Assembly (NCBI GenBank): GCA_051155755.1
Contig: DAXETY010000134.1
Coordinates: 1-27,684 of the forward strand
From: DAXETY01 sp051155755
GTDB lineage: Bacteria; Desulfobacterota; Desulfobacteria; Desulfobacterales; SG8-13
Direction of reading: 5' to 3'
DNA length: 27,684 nucleotides
The translations under genes were made by a program, and so were the position numbers. The notes under the pieces are model-generated. The model was not told the DNA's origin, searched no databases, and saw only the letters and a list, made by a program, of their open reading frames with translations. Positions 1 to 7,325 of the stretch are shown here, in pieces. Position 1 is the stretch's first letter, and each line of letters opens with the position of its first letter.

Positions 1-1
1 A

Positions 2-379
2 ATATTTATAAATAATCTGGTCGCCGCCTACCTGGTCAGCTGCGTTTTCGTGCTGTTTGGAATCATCCCGGCATTGGCTGCCGCCGCCAACGGCGTTCTG
101 GTCGGCTGGGTGCTGGCGACCACCCCTGAACTGGGGCTTTCCGAAGCCGTCAGCGGATTGGCTCCTCACGGCTTATTCGAGATCCCGGCGGTGGCAATCG
201 CATGGGGCATCGGAATCTGGCGGGGCGTCGGCCACCGGATTTCCGTGCGGTTTACCGGCAGCGCATGGCAGCGATGGCGCACGGCCAACCGGATATTTGT
301 TATGGTGGTGGTACCCCTGTTGCTGGTGGCGGCCGTGATCGAAGGTCGGATTCACATCGCCCGGGCGTTGTTTGGGTGA
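2..379 (+). CDS. SpoIIM/DUF95 family integral membrane protein, 3' part
   Basis: The reading frame is open from the first bases of the window and ends at TGA 377-379, so the N-terminal part lies upstream and only about 125 residues are visible. The visible part starts with an INN motif followed by a hydrophobic helix, an AAAANG turn, a second helix, and the motif APHGLFEIPAVAIAWGIG. The PHG-x-x-E-x-P/x-A signature between membrane helices is typical of the stage II sporulation protein M (DUF95) family, which is widespread in bacteria and archaea that do not sporulate. A final hydrophobic helix lies near the C-terminus. The role in non-sporulators is unknown; I infer only an inner-membrane location. 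It converges on the aminotransferase gene, so it belongs to an operon outside the window. Confidence 0.8.
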   Translation: MFINNLVAAYLVSCVFVLFGIIPALAAAANGVLVGWVLATTPELGLSEAVSGLAPHGLFEIPAVAIAWGIGIWRGVGHRISVRFTGSAWQRWRTANRIFVMVVVPLLLVAAVIEGRIHIARALFG

Positions 380-383
380 TCCG

Positions 384-435
384 ATTTGAAACCTCTGCAT
401 GAATCAAAAATTGTATTCCTTGAGCGTTTCAAATT
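384..435. repeat. Short inverted repeat in convergent spacer; one arm matches the 2.1-2.3 kb repeat core
   Basis: ATTTGAAAC at 384-392 is exactly complementary to GTTTCAAAT at 426-434, giving a 9-bp stem with a 33-nt loop in the 151-bp spacer between two convergent genes. On the minus strand, 422-435 reads AATTTGAAACGCTC, which matches the 14-bp core AATTTGAAATGCTC found twice near 2.1-2.3 kb at 13 of 14 positions. It may be a solo copy of an interspersed repeat, or a stem-loop acting as a weak bidirectional end of transcription. No clear U-tract follows. Confidence 0.35.
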
Positions 436-530
436 TATCAAAAAGTCTGAAGCAATCGGTTTCAAGTGATGCAACCCGGGCGCAACCGCAGGAAGGGACG
501 CAGGGCCGGTCATGAAGCCAGGCCGGCTCG

Positions 531-1367
531 TCAGGTTTTTCCCCGCAAATAGGCCGCCACTTCCGCTGCAAAGCCTTGCGATACCCGTTTGACCAGGGGA
601 TGGTCGGCCGACGGCAATCGAATCGATTCAATCGAGCCAATCGGCAATACATCGATGCTGGTGGCGGTGAGAAAGGCCGCTTCCAGATTCGGAAGATCAT
701 CGCGGTGCAGCGGCGCCTCGGTCACCTCGATGTTCATTCGCCGGCAAACCGCCAGAACGTGTCGGCGGGTGACACCCAACAGCACGGCACCGGCCGGTGG
801 GGTCAGCAACGCGCCACGCCGGATGAAAAAAAGATTGGAACGGGTGCCCTCGAAAATGTAGCCGTTTTCGTCCACCAACAGCGCCTCGAAGGCGCCGGCC
901 GCCTCACGCAGACCGCGCACGCGCTCCCGGTAGGAGGTTTTCACGGACTTAACCTGGGGATTCTCCCGTTCACCGGTATATAGAATGGTGTGGGCGCCCC
1001 GTTGGTAGGCCGCAGCTGCCGGCAGGTCTTGGGCGACCAGGTAAGTCAGGAACCGCGGGCGGTTTTCGAGGCGAAACCAGACCAGCTTGACATTAATCGA
1101 CGCACAGCGGTTTCTTGCCACAAGCTGCCGGATTTCAGCCTCGATCGCGGGGGCGGATTTATGGATGATTTCACCGCAAAGAGACGCGGAACGGTGCAGG
1201 CGCTCCAGGTGATCTTCGAAGAACAACGGGATTCCGTTCACCAGTTTGATCACTTCGTAGATGGAATTCTCACCGATGCGGGCAAAAATGTCGGTCCGGT
1301 CGATCGGATGCGGTACGCCATCGAGTATCAGGTATTCCTTGACCGCATCGCACTTCACACTGGCCAC
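531..1367 (-). CDS. PLP-dependent class IV aminotransferase (branched-chain aminotransferase / aminodeoxychorismate lyase fold)
   Basis: This 278-residue protein has the fold type IV layout. An N-terminal half carries the EVIKLVNGIPLFFEDHLERL stretch, which usually contacts the second subunit. The catalytic Lys is probably K143, in VKTSYRERV. EALLVDENGYIFEGTRSNLF follows at about 161-180, with the conserved Glu and the SNLF phosphate-side turn. Later come GVTRRHVL and a cofactor-binding FLTATSIDVLPI segment. The length fits the family. Relatives either transfer amino groups to branched-chain 2-oxo acids (IlvE), act on D-amino acids, or release p-aminobenzoate (PabC); the sequence alone does not settle which, so no symbol is given. 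The start is GTG at 1367, with only a weak GGAAAG upstream. A GTG three codons later, at 1358, sits behind a better AAGGTGG and is an alternative. It lies 276 bp downstream of the PilZ gene on the same strand; I see nothing convincing in that spacer. Confidence 0.85.
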   Translation of the reverse strand: MASVKCDAVKEYLILDGVPHPIDRTDIFARIGENSIYEVIKLVNGIPLFFEDHLERLHRSASLCGEIIHKSAPAIEAEIRQLVARNRCASINVKLVWFRLENRPRFLTYLVAQDLPAAAAYQRGAHTILYTGERENPQVKSVKTSYRERVRGLREAAGAFEALLVDENGYIFEGTRSNLFFIRRGALLTPPAGAVLLGVTRRHVLAVCRRMNIEVTEAPLHRDDLPNLEAAFLTATSIDVLPIGSIESIRLPSADHPLVKRVSQGFAAEVAAYLRGKT

Positions 1368-1643
1368 CTTTCCGGTCCGGGATCGGAACCGGTCTGCACC
1401 GATTGCTCCCGGGTCGCACCCGGTTCAAAGCGTCGTGTTGCCCGGCAAGAAACCATCGGCCGGTTCACGTCGTCCAGCTCCGTGAGGCGAACGCCCGTTT
1501 TCGCGTGGCGGATACCTCCGCCGGAACGATCCATGCGCCTTCCCGCACAAGGTAGATCGCGGGCGCGAAAAGTCAAAACCCGGGTGCAATGAATCTGGCA
1601 GATCGGCAAAGAAGACTTGCCGAGTCCGCAGCGCGCAGGAAGT

Positions 1644-2027
1644 TTATTTGCGTCGGAAATCGACCGCAAAACCCTGCGCATTGGAGCGGACAATGCGTCC
1701 CCGAATCCGGATGGGTTTTTTGTCTTGGGACAGCGTGAAGGAAAGAGTGATTTGCTTGCCGACATCCGGCGGATCCAGGGTCTCGATGAAAACGCCGGCG
1801 GAACTGATATCCTGAATGAAATCCCGATGGACCCGGTTGTTGAGCTCGTAGTTTACGGCGATTTTCTTGGCGCGACGGTAATCCGAGCGGCCGCTCTTGT
1901 ATTGTTTGCAATCGAGTTGCTGCAACAATTCCAGCTGCTGTTCAATCGACATGTCGCAGATGATGTCGATCAGGCGGGCGGTAATGCGCGTATCATCTTC
2001 GATGTGCGGCTGCTGAGAAACTTTCAT
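1644..2027 (-). CDS. PilZ domain c-di-GMP receptor, small single-domain protein
   Basis: This is a 127-residue protein. Residues 1-45 are helical and acidic/hydrophobic (MSIEQQLELLQQLDCKQY). The PilZ barrel occupies about 46-125. Both parts of the c-di-GMP signature are present: RSDYR at 47-51 (RxxxR) and DISSAGVFIE from residue 73 ([D/N]xSxxG). It should therefore be able to bind the second messenger. No output domain is fused, so it probably works by binding a partner protein. The start ATG at 2027 has AGGGA six bases upstream, supporting this choice. Its upstream region is the AT-rich repeat block, so its promoter may lie in or beside that block. The aminotransferase gene follows on the same strand, but the 276-bp gap makes a shared transcript uncertain. 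Confidence 0.85.
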   Translation of the reverse strand: MKVSQQPHIEDDTRITARLIDIICDMSIEQQLELLQQLDCKQYKSGRSDYRRAKKIAVNYELNNRVHRDFIQDISSAGVFIETLDPPDVGKQITLSFTLSQDKKPIRIRGRIVRSNAQGFAVDFRRK

Positions 2028-2100
2028 TCACATTCCCTGGTGGGTAAAGGCGACCGGACGAAAAAAGCTCCGGGCGTCTCTTACCCGCTTTCCAAATTTG

Positions 2101-2338
2101 AAAATTTGAAATGCTCAACTTACATGATTTTTTAAATGGAGCGATTGTCGAGGTTGCCGCAGGTACAAGGAAGAAGTCGTTGAACAATATTGAAATATGC
2201 GCAACGGCTTCTGACGCCGTAGATGCGGTAAGATCGGCAATCCCGCAGGGTTTCAAATTCTCAAAAATAAAATCGGAGGAAATCCTTAAAAAAAACAAAT
2301 AATGAATTTTGAGAATTTGAAATGCTCCATTTAAAAAA
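2101..2338. repeat. AT-rich block with nested direct and inverted repeats (candidate MITE-like or interspersed element)
   Basis: This stretch is clearly more AT-rich than its flanks. Three exact repeat pairs are visible. (1) AATTTGAAATGCTC occurs directly at 2103-2116 and 2314-2327. (2) TTTTTTAAATGGAGC at 2128-2142 is inverted as GCTCCATTTAAAAAA at 2324-2338. (3) TTTCAAATTCTCAAAA at 2251-2266 is inverted as TTTTGAGAATTTGAAA at 2307-2322, 40 bp apart. No transposase is encoded. The block fills most of the 373-bp spacer between the PilZ gene and the ankyrin gene, both on the minus strand. A non-autonomous mobile element, a rearranged repeat cluster, or degraded foreign DNA are all possible. I could not identify target-site duplications. 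Confidence 0.55.
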
Positions 2339-2400
2339 ATTATATCAGGTCGTTGCATCCCGGTCAATGTCGGGCCTGCGGCACTCTGTGCGCTGAAGGC

Positions 2401-3180
2401 TCAATTGCGGTCGCAGGGTATTGCCGTCCGCAGCATCTGCGCAACACGCCCGTGTCCTTTGCGCTGGGCCCATTGCAAGGCCGTCTTCCCGGTGCGGTCC
2501 ACAACGTCCAGGTCCGGGCAAAGGACCAAAAGTGCTTCCACGATCCCATCGCGGCCCCCTTTGGCGGCCAGCAGCAGCGCGGTCTGGCCCTCATCGTCCT
2601 GCAGGTTCACGTCGGCACCGCGGGCGATCAATTCGCGGGCAATGCGGGGATGACCGTCGATTGCGGCAAACATCAAGGCCGAGCGCCCCAGGTAATCGAC
2701 ACGGTGCACGTCGGCATCACTGGCAAGCAGGTCCAACACGACCTCGGTATGGCCATTGCCGGCGGCAAACATCAGCGCTGTCGAACCGTTACGGCTGGCG
2801 GCATTTACATTCGCATCACGCTGCAGCAGCATTCGAACGATGTCGCGGTGGCCGAACTGGGCGGCCAGCATCAGCGCCTGCCAGCCGGCGTCACCTTCGA
2901 TGTCAACATCGGCACCGTTTTCCAACAGCAATCGCACGACGGCGTCGTGGCCGTTCATCGCGGCCTGCATCAGCGGCGTCCAGCCGGAAGCATCCCTGGC
3001 ATTCGGAGCGGCGCCCGCATCGAGCAGGCGCTGAACCTCATCCGCCAGTCCGATTTCCGCCGCCGTTATCAAGGCCATGTCCGAATCGGCGCGGGCGCCG
3101 CCAGCGGTAACGGCCAGCAATGCGCAAAATACGAACCATACCCTCCACGGTCGGCATGTCCGCCGGGATTTGCCTGTCAT
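2401..3180 (-). CDS. Exported ankyrin-repeat protein
   Basis: This 259-residue protein begins with a signal peptide: positively charged GKSRRTCRPWR, a hydrophobic core WFVFCALLAV, then TAGGARADS with a likely ARA-D cleavage. The remainder is about seven tandem ankyrin units of 33 residues, recognisable by repeated (T/S)ALMxAAxxGHxxIVxxLLxxGADVN, running from about residue 33 to the C-terminus. Ankyrin solenoids bind proteins; here the predicted location is periplasmic. I chose the ATG at 3180 because GGGGGG lies three bases upstream and the signal peptide starts there. The open frame extends to 3285, but that part would precede the signal peptide and overlap the promoter. Periplasmic ankyrin proteins in other bacteria have been linked to oxidative stress or to neighbouring enzymes, but no partner is evident here. 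Confidence 0.85.
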   Translation of the reverse strand: MTGKSRRTCRPWRVWFVFCALLAVTAGGARADSDMALITAAEIGLADEVQRLLDAGAAPNARDASGWTPLMQAAMNGHDAVVRLLLENGADVDIEGDAGWQALMLAAQFGHRDIVRMLLQRDANVNAASRNGSTALMFAAGNGHTEVVLDLLASDADVHRVDYLGRSALMFAAIDGHPRIARELIARGADVNLQDDEGQTALLLAAKGGRDGIVEALLVLCPDLDVVDRTGKTALQWAQRKGHGRVAQMLRTAIPCDRN

Positions 3181-3214
3181 GATCCCCCCGATTTCCCCTA
3201 GAATACACATGTAA

Positions 3215-3243
3215 AGAATACCAGATCCGGGCGACAGACTCAA
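3215..3243 (-). promoter_or_regulatory. Predicted sigma70-type promoter for the ankyrin gene
   Basis: On the minus strand TTGAGT (3238-3243) and TATTCT (3215-3220) are separated by exactly 17 bp. Each box matches the consensus at four of six positions. Transcription would start near 3207, leaving a leader of roughly 27 nt before the ATG at 3180. This separates the ankyrin gene from the Mrp operon upstream. Confidence 0.5.
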
Positions 3244-3318
3244 ATGTTTCGCCAACGCGAGATTGGTGCATCGGGCCCGGCCCACGGAAGGTTGCCGCGG
3301 CCGTGCCGCCGGTTCGAG

Positions 3319-4677
3319 TCAGCGCTCCGTTTCGTCCGTCCCCCGGAGGCTTTCGGTGGATTCGGAAGGCGGAACATCCGGTTTCGGCAGTCCGCGCAGC
3401 TTGCGGGAATCCTGGTATACCATTTCCAACTCCCGGCAGGCCAGATCAAAGGACCGACCGTACAGGTGCGCCAGCGTCGCTTTTTTGGCAGCCTGCCAAC
3501 CGATTTCCAGCGCCAGCGCCAACCCGGTTCGTTTGCGGGCCCATCGGTACAGTCGCATGGGCCAGCGGAGCCAGCCATAGGTGTTGTAGGCGGTTTTCAG
3601 AAAGCCCCGCACCAGCCGCGGCAGGGCCAGATCGGTGATATTTTTGGCCCGATAGAGCGTATCGATGCGCACCCGGTACAGGCGCCGTGTCAGACGGTAA
3701 TCCTCTCCGCGTCCCAATGATTCGATCCATACCCGGCCTCGTTGCAGCAGCGGCCCCACCGCCGCCTCCAGCAAGGGGGCCTCCGATGCGGGGAAATGCC
3801 TGGCGGCAATGACGGCGGCGGCATCCACCACGGCGTTTTTCCAATCGACCAGGGTCGGCGTGCGGCCCAGCATGGCCGATAGACCCACCAGCCGCTGTCG
3901 AATTTGTTGGATCTGGGGGTCCTTCGAAGGGGCTTCGGCGGCTTCGGCGTTTTCCAGTGCTTCCAGGGTTTCTTCCAGGGATTCCGGTTCCGGAATCACC
4001 GCTTCGCCAGTCGGAACGGAAAATATCTGCAGCGCCAGATTTCCGACAAACAGGTAGATGTCCACAAGCAGGTATTTGACCAGCAGTACGGCGGTCAGGC
4101 GGTTGGAAAGATAGGCCAGCCACATGAATGGATCGATATAGAAAAGCAGCCGCAGGCGCACAAACCGGCCCAGCCACTTGCGATGGCGTTGCGCCCAACG
4201 ATACAGGGGCGACTGGGCCGCCTGCCGGTACCAGGCCCGCAGATTGCGAACCTGCCGCAAGTTCAACCGGCGAATGCGGGTGAAACCGGTGCGACTCAGG
4301 ATCCGATCGAAGCGCTCCAGGGAATGATTCAGGCCGGTGAGGCAGGCTCCGATGGTCACCTGCAGTTCCGGGCGTTCGGCTTCCGGATGGAAACAGGCCG
4401 CAATGCTTCGGACATATTGCGGTATATCCTGCAGCTGACCGAAATCCGGGGAATTGCTTTCAAGGATGAACCGGCAGCGTTGCACCACCTGGTCCACAGC
4501 CACGGCCGCAACGTTGTCGGAGTCGGCCGCACGGTCGGCAAGGTCATCGAGTTCGGCCCGCAGAGACTTTCTCCAGGAAAAAATGCCGCGGGCACGGATG
4601 GCCAGATAAACGGCAGCCAGGGCCGCCGCAATCGCGACCGCCGCCCAGATGATCTTCATCCACTCGAAGACTTCCAT
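3319..4677 (-). CDS. Unrecognised membrane protein, last gene of the Mrp operon
   Basis: I do not recognise a family. The 452-residue product has an N-terminal hydrophobic helix (about 9-28), a basic/acidic helical stretch to 130, an Arg-rich region (130-178), a second hydrophobic zone (about 178-220) that could cross the membrane once or twice, an acidic Pro/Glu/Ala-rich linker (222-252), and a helical Arg-rich C-terminal half ending in a polar Ser/Glu tail. The start is ATG 4677, whose bases overlap the mrpG stop as TGATG. The longer frame up to 4710 would lie inside mrpG, so I prefer the overlap start. This coupling implies stoichiometric co-synthesis with the antiporter. It could be an accessory, assembly or regulatory subunit, but that is inference from position alone. 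Another internal ATG at 4659 is possible. Confidence 0.75.
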   Translation of the reverse strand: MEVFEWMKIIWAAVAIAAALAAVYLAIRARGIFSWRKSLRAELDDLADRAADSDNVAAVAVDQVVQRCRFILESNSPDFGQLQDIPQYVRSIAACFHPEAERPELQVTIGACLTGLNHSLERFDRILSRTGFTRIRRLNLRQVRNLRAWYRQAAQSPLYRWAQRHRKWLGRFVRLRLLFYIDPFMWLAYLSNRLTAVLLVKYLLVDIYLFVGNLALQIFSVPTGEAVIPEPESLEETLEALENAEAAEAPSKDPQIQQIRQRLVGLSAMLGRTPTLVDWKNAVVDAAAVIAARHFPASEAPLLEAAVGPLLQRGRVWIESLGRGEDYRLTRRLYRVRIDTLYRAKNITDLALPRLVRGFLKTAYNTYGWLRWPMRLYRWARKRTGLALALEIGWQAAKKATLAHLYGRSFDLACRELEMVYQDSRKLRGLPKPDVPPSESTESLRGTDETER

Positions 4678-5060
4678 CAATCGGGTGCATTGACATCCGG
4701 AATAATACACTCTTCTCCGAAACGTCCGCAGGCATCTTCCGGATAGACGCCCTGCAGCTCGTCCTTCAGGGTTTTATCCCAAAGCTCGACCCCCACCAGA
4801 TAGGCAATGCGGCCGATCCGATGGGAGCTGACCGGGTTGGTCAGAAAAATAAACAGAATGGTGGCAACGGCCCGGGTCGCCACGCCGAGCTCGCCGAAAT
4901 ACAATGCCAGGGCCAGCAGCAGGGCACCCAGACCGATGGTGGCGGCTTTGGTGCTGCTGGACATCCGCATGAACAAATCCGGCATTCGCAACAGCCCCAT
5001 GGCAGCGACAAACATAAAAAAGGCCCCGACGACCAGAAACCCGGCGACCAGAAAGTCCAT
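4677..5060 (-). CDS. mrpG: Na+/H+ antiporter subunit MrpG (MnhG/PhaG)
   Basis: This 127-residue protein has three predicted membrane helices. The family motif GAFFMFVAAMGLLRMPDLFM is followed by SSSTKAATIG, then a helix ending in TNPVSSHRIGRIAY, which matches the MnhG pattern (GlxRlPDxyxRxHAxtKaxtlG ... TaPvaaHxiaRAA). The C-terminal tail (about 35 residues, with DACGRFGEECIIPD) is longer than in many relatives and carries two Cys. The start ATG 5060 overlaps the mrpF stop (TGATG); an in-frame ATG at 5078 would lie inside mrpF. MrpG is a small essential subunit of the Mrp complex, beside MrpE and MrpF. Confidence 0.92.
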   Translation of the reverse strand: MDFLVAGFLVVGAFFMFVAAMGLLRMPDLFMRMSSSTKAATIGLGALLLALALYFGELGVATRAVATILFIFLTNPVSSHRIGRIAYLVGVELWDKTLKDELQGVYPEDACGRFGEECIIPDVNAPD

Positions 5061-5335
5061 CACGGTGCGCCCCTCCATTTTTCGATGTAATAGGCAAAGG
5101 CAATCACACTGAGAAAGGAGATGATCGCCCACACGCTGGCGACATCCAGCAGCACGCTGTGATTGCTGGCCACACTGTAAGCGACGATAATACCGGCGGC
5201 GTTGGCCGAGATCACCTCGAAAGCGATGATGCGATCGGGCAGCGTCGGTCCGGCGACCAGGCGAATGAACCCCAGGATCATTCCGCCGCACAGCAGCGGC
5301 AACACCATATATTGAATCGCGAAGACCAGATTCAT
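5060..5335 (-). CDS. mrpF: Na+/H+ antiporter subunit MrpF (MnhF/PhaF)
   Basis: This is a 91-residue, three-helix protein. The central RLVAGPTLPDRIIAFEVIS segment is the MrpF hallmark (RxxxGPtxxDRixAxd), carrying the conserved Asp within the membrane region. A C-terminal helix, ASVWAIISFLSVIAFAYYIE, follows. The start ATG 5335 overlaps the mrpE stop as ATGA, and its own stop overlaps the mrpG start. In characterised Mrp complexes MrpF sits with E and G and is needed for Na+ transport activity. Length is normal for the family. Confidence 0.93.
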   Translation of the reverse strand: MNLVFAIQYMVLPLLCGGMILGFIRLVAGPTLPDRIIAFEVISANAAGIIVAYSVASNHSVLLDVASVWAIISFLSVIAFAYYIEKWRGAP

Positions 5336-5820
5336 GAAAACACCTCGATGACGCGGCGCTCCAGCCGCTCTTTGATTTCCCGCCGAAACTGGTCGGGGTC
5401 GTCCACGTACATGGCGTGAATGAAAAGTGTCTTGCGATCTTCGGATACATCCAGGCTCAGTGTGCCCGGTGTCAGGGTGATAAAATTGGCCAGAATGGTA
5501 ATCTGCAGGTCGGTGGCCGCATCCAGCGGTATGGCAATGATGGCCGGCTGCATGTGGTGTTCGGGGGTGATGACTTCCCAGGCGACCCGCAGGTTGGCCG
5601 ACACCAGTTCCACAACGAAAAAACCGATGAAGCCCAGAAATCGAAGAAACCGGCTCAAGTAGACCACCAGGGCCACTTCCGACGGTGATCCGATCAGCCA
5701 CAGGCACAAGGAGCTGAGCACGAAACCCACCGCGAAGTTGACCACCGTGAACGACCCGGTGAGCGCCATCCACACCAGCGGCAGAAAAATATTGGTCAAA
5801 AGAAGATTGGTATTCCTCAT
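5332..5820 (-). CDS. mrpE: Na+/H+ antiporter subunit MrpE (MnhE/PhaE)
   Basis: This 162-residue protein has two or three N-terminal membrane helices (about 8-38 and 55-78) and a soluble C-terminal domain. The family core is visible: ELVSANLRVAWEVI around 70-85, then ITILANFITLTPGTLSLDV, in which the LTPGT motif is diagnostic of MnhE. A late segment, LFIHAMYVDDPDQF, follows. It starts at ATG 5820, overlapping the mrpD stop (ATGA). MrpE is thought to support assembly and activity of the complex. The size matches usual MrpE proteins (about 160). Confidence 0.93.
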   Translation of the reverse strand: MRNTNLLLTNIFLPLVWMALTGSFTVVNFAVGFVLSSLCLWLIGSPSEVALVVYLSRFLRFLGFIGFFVVELVSANLRVAWEVITPEHHMQPAIIAIPLDAATDLQITILANFITLTPGTLSLDVSEDRKTLFIHAMYVDDPDQFRREIKERLERRVIEVFS

Positions 5821-7325
5821 GGTCGGTCCCCCAGAACCGCCTGGATATAGGCGGTCGGGTCGAGCAGTTGTTCGGCGGCCCGCTCGGCCAGGGTCATGAA
5901 CGGTTCGGCCATCAGCCCGATGGTCAGCGTCAGCCCAGCCAGCATGCACATCGGCAGATAAAGCGCCGCCAAAGGCATGCTGGCCGAGGAAACGGAGGAG
6001 GTGGGCTGCACCCATTGCGCAGGAATCTCGCCCCAGAACGCGTTGGCCCAGATCTTGGCCATGGAAAACAAGGTCAGCAACCCCACCGCCAAGGCGGTTG
6101 CGGCGATGACGTAAAATTCCTGGTTCAGACTCGACTTTACCAGGATCAGTTTGGCCCAGAAACCCGAAAGCGGCGGTATTCCTGCCAGTGAAAACGCCGA
6201 AACGGCAAACAGACCGGTCAGCCAGGGTGCCTGGCGATAGAGGCCCCCGAGATTTTTGAGTTCGAAAGAACCCTGGTAATACCGGACCACACCGCTGACC
6301 AGAAAAAGGTTGGTTTTCACGATGATGTGGTGAATGATGTAAAAAATCGATCCGGCCAGCGCCAGGCGGGAATACAGCCCGAGGCCCATCACCATGTAGC
6401 CGACCTGGCTGATGATGTGAAAGGACAGGATGCGCCGAAATTCGTTGTGCGACATGGCCCCCAGCACACCGGTGACCATGGTCAGTCCGGCAATGATCAG
6501 AATCAGGGTATGCGTGTAGGCCACGTCCTGGACGAACAGCAGCGTAAACACCCGCAACAGGGTATACACACCCACCTTGGTGAGCAGGCCGGCAAAAATG
6601 GCCGAAACGGCCACCGGGGGCGTGTGATAGGAAGCCGGCAGCCAGAAGAACAGTGGAAAGACCGCCGATTTGATCCCGAATGCCACCAGAAAGAGCATGG
6701 CCACCGTGATGACTACGCCGGGGTTGGGTGCGGCGGCCAACTGGCGGGAAAGGTCGGCCATGTTCAGGGTGCCGGCCATGCCGTAGAGGATACCCAGGGC
6801 CGTCAGGAAAAAAGCCGACGAAAGCAGATTCAGTGTGACGTACTTGATGGCGCCTTCCAGCTGTCTTTTTTCGCCGCCCAGGGAAAGCAGGACAAAAGAG
6901 GCCATTAACATGACCTCGAACCACACGTACAGGTTGAACATGTCTCCGGTGAGAAACACGCCGCTGACGCCCATCAGCAGAAAATGAAAAAAGGGGTAGT
7001 ATCCGAAAGACTCCCGCCGCTCGTCGATACTGCCCAGGGAGTAAATCAAAACGGCAAATCCCATCAGCGCGGCCAGAACGGTCATGATGGCGCTGAGCAG
7101 ATCGGCTGCCAGCGTAATGCCGAAGGGGGCCGGCCAGGCACCGATTTGAACGGCGAGAATTCCCCGGTTCCAGACGGTTGCCAGCAGCTCCAGGCTGACC
7201 CCCAGCAACGCCAATCCACCACCGATGGCAATCGTTCGCTGCAGCGACCGGGATTGCCAGGCAATCAAACAGGCGGCCGCGGTGCTCAGGGGGATGATGA
7301 TCGGCAGAACCAGCAGCAATTTCAT
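5817..7325 (-). CDS. mrpD: Na+/H+ antiporter subunit MrpD (MnhD/PhaD)
   Basis: This 502-residue protein has about 14 membrane helices and belongs to the NADH-quinone oxidoreductase NuoM/N-like antiporter family. Key intramembrane residues are visible: Glu137 in YVWFEVMLMASF, Lys219 in FGIKSAVFPLFFWLP, and Lys250 in GLLTKVGVYTLL. These match the proton-path Glu/Lys pattern known for MrpD. The motif HTPPVAVSAIFAG around 234-246 is typical of the D subunit. The start ATG 7325 overlaps the mrpC stop, and its stop overlaps the mrpE start. MrpD is a principal ion-translocating subunit together with MrpA. Nothing appears truncated. Confidence 0.95.
   Translation of the reverse strand: MKLLLVLPIIIPLSTAAACLIAWQSRSLQRTIAIGGGLALLGVSLELLATVWNRGILAVQIGAWPAPFGITLAADLLSAIMTVLAALMGFAVLIYSLGSIDERRESFGYYPFFHFLLMGVSGVFLTGDMFNLYVWFEVMLMASFVLLSLGGEKRQLEGAIKYVTLNLLSSAFFLTALGILYGMAGTLNMADLSRQLAAAPNPGVVITVAMLFLVAFGIKSAVFPLFFWLPASYHTPPVAVSAIFAGLLTKVGVYTLLRVFTLLFVQDVAYTHTLILIIAGLTMVTGVLGAMSHNEFRRILSFHIISQVGYMVMGLGLYSRLALAGSIFYIIHHIIVKTNLFLVSGVVRYYQGSFELKNLGGLYRQAPWLTGLFAVSAFSLAGIPPLSGFWAKLILVKSSLNQEFYVIAATALAVGLLTLFSMAKIWANAFWGEIPAQWVQPTSSVSSASMPLAALYLPMCMLAGLTLTIGLMAEPFMTLAERAAEQLLDPTAYIQAVLGDRP

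Noticed and set aside
503..535. A GCCGG/CCGGC stem followed by TTTTT, a possible terminator between the SpoIIM and aminotransferase genes.
   Set aside because: Only five base pairs form, and the T-run lies 11 bases beyond the stem, partly inside the aminotransferase gene.
1355..1765. A 136-codon minus-strand open frame between and across the PilZ and aminotransferase genes.
   Set aside because: It overlaps both real genes in other frames, has an atypical Arg/Pro/Ser-rich composition and no supported start.
2111..2302. A 63-codon plus-strand open frame in the AT-rich block, starting MLNLHDFLNG.
   Set aside because: It has no ribosome-binding site, its ends lie within the repeats, and the opposite strand is equally open. 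I recognise no family, so I treat it as part of the repeat block.
3181..3285. An upstream extension of the ankyrin frame to 3285.
   Set aside because: It would place 35 residues in front of a good signal peptide and overlap the predicted promoter. The start at 3180 has its own ribosome-binding site.
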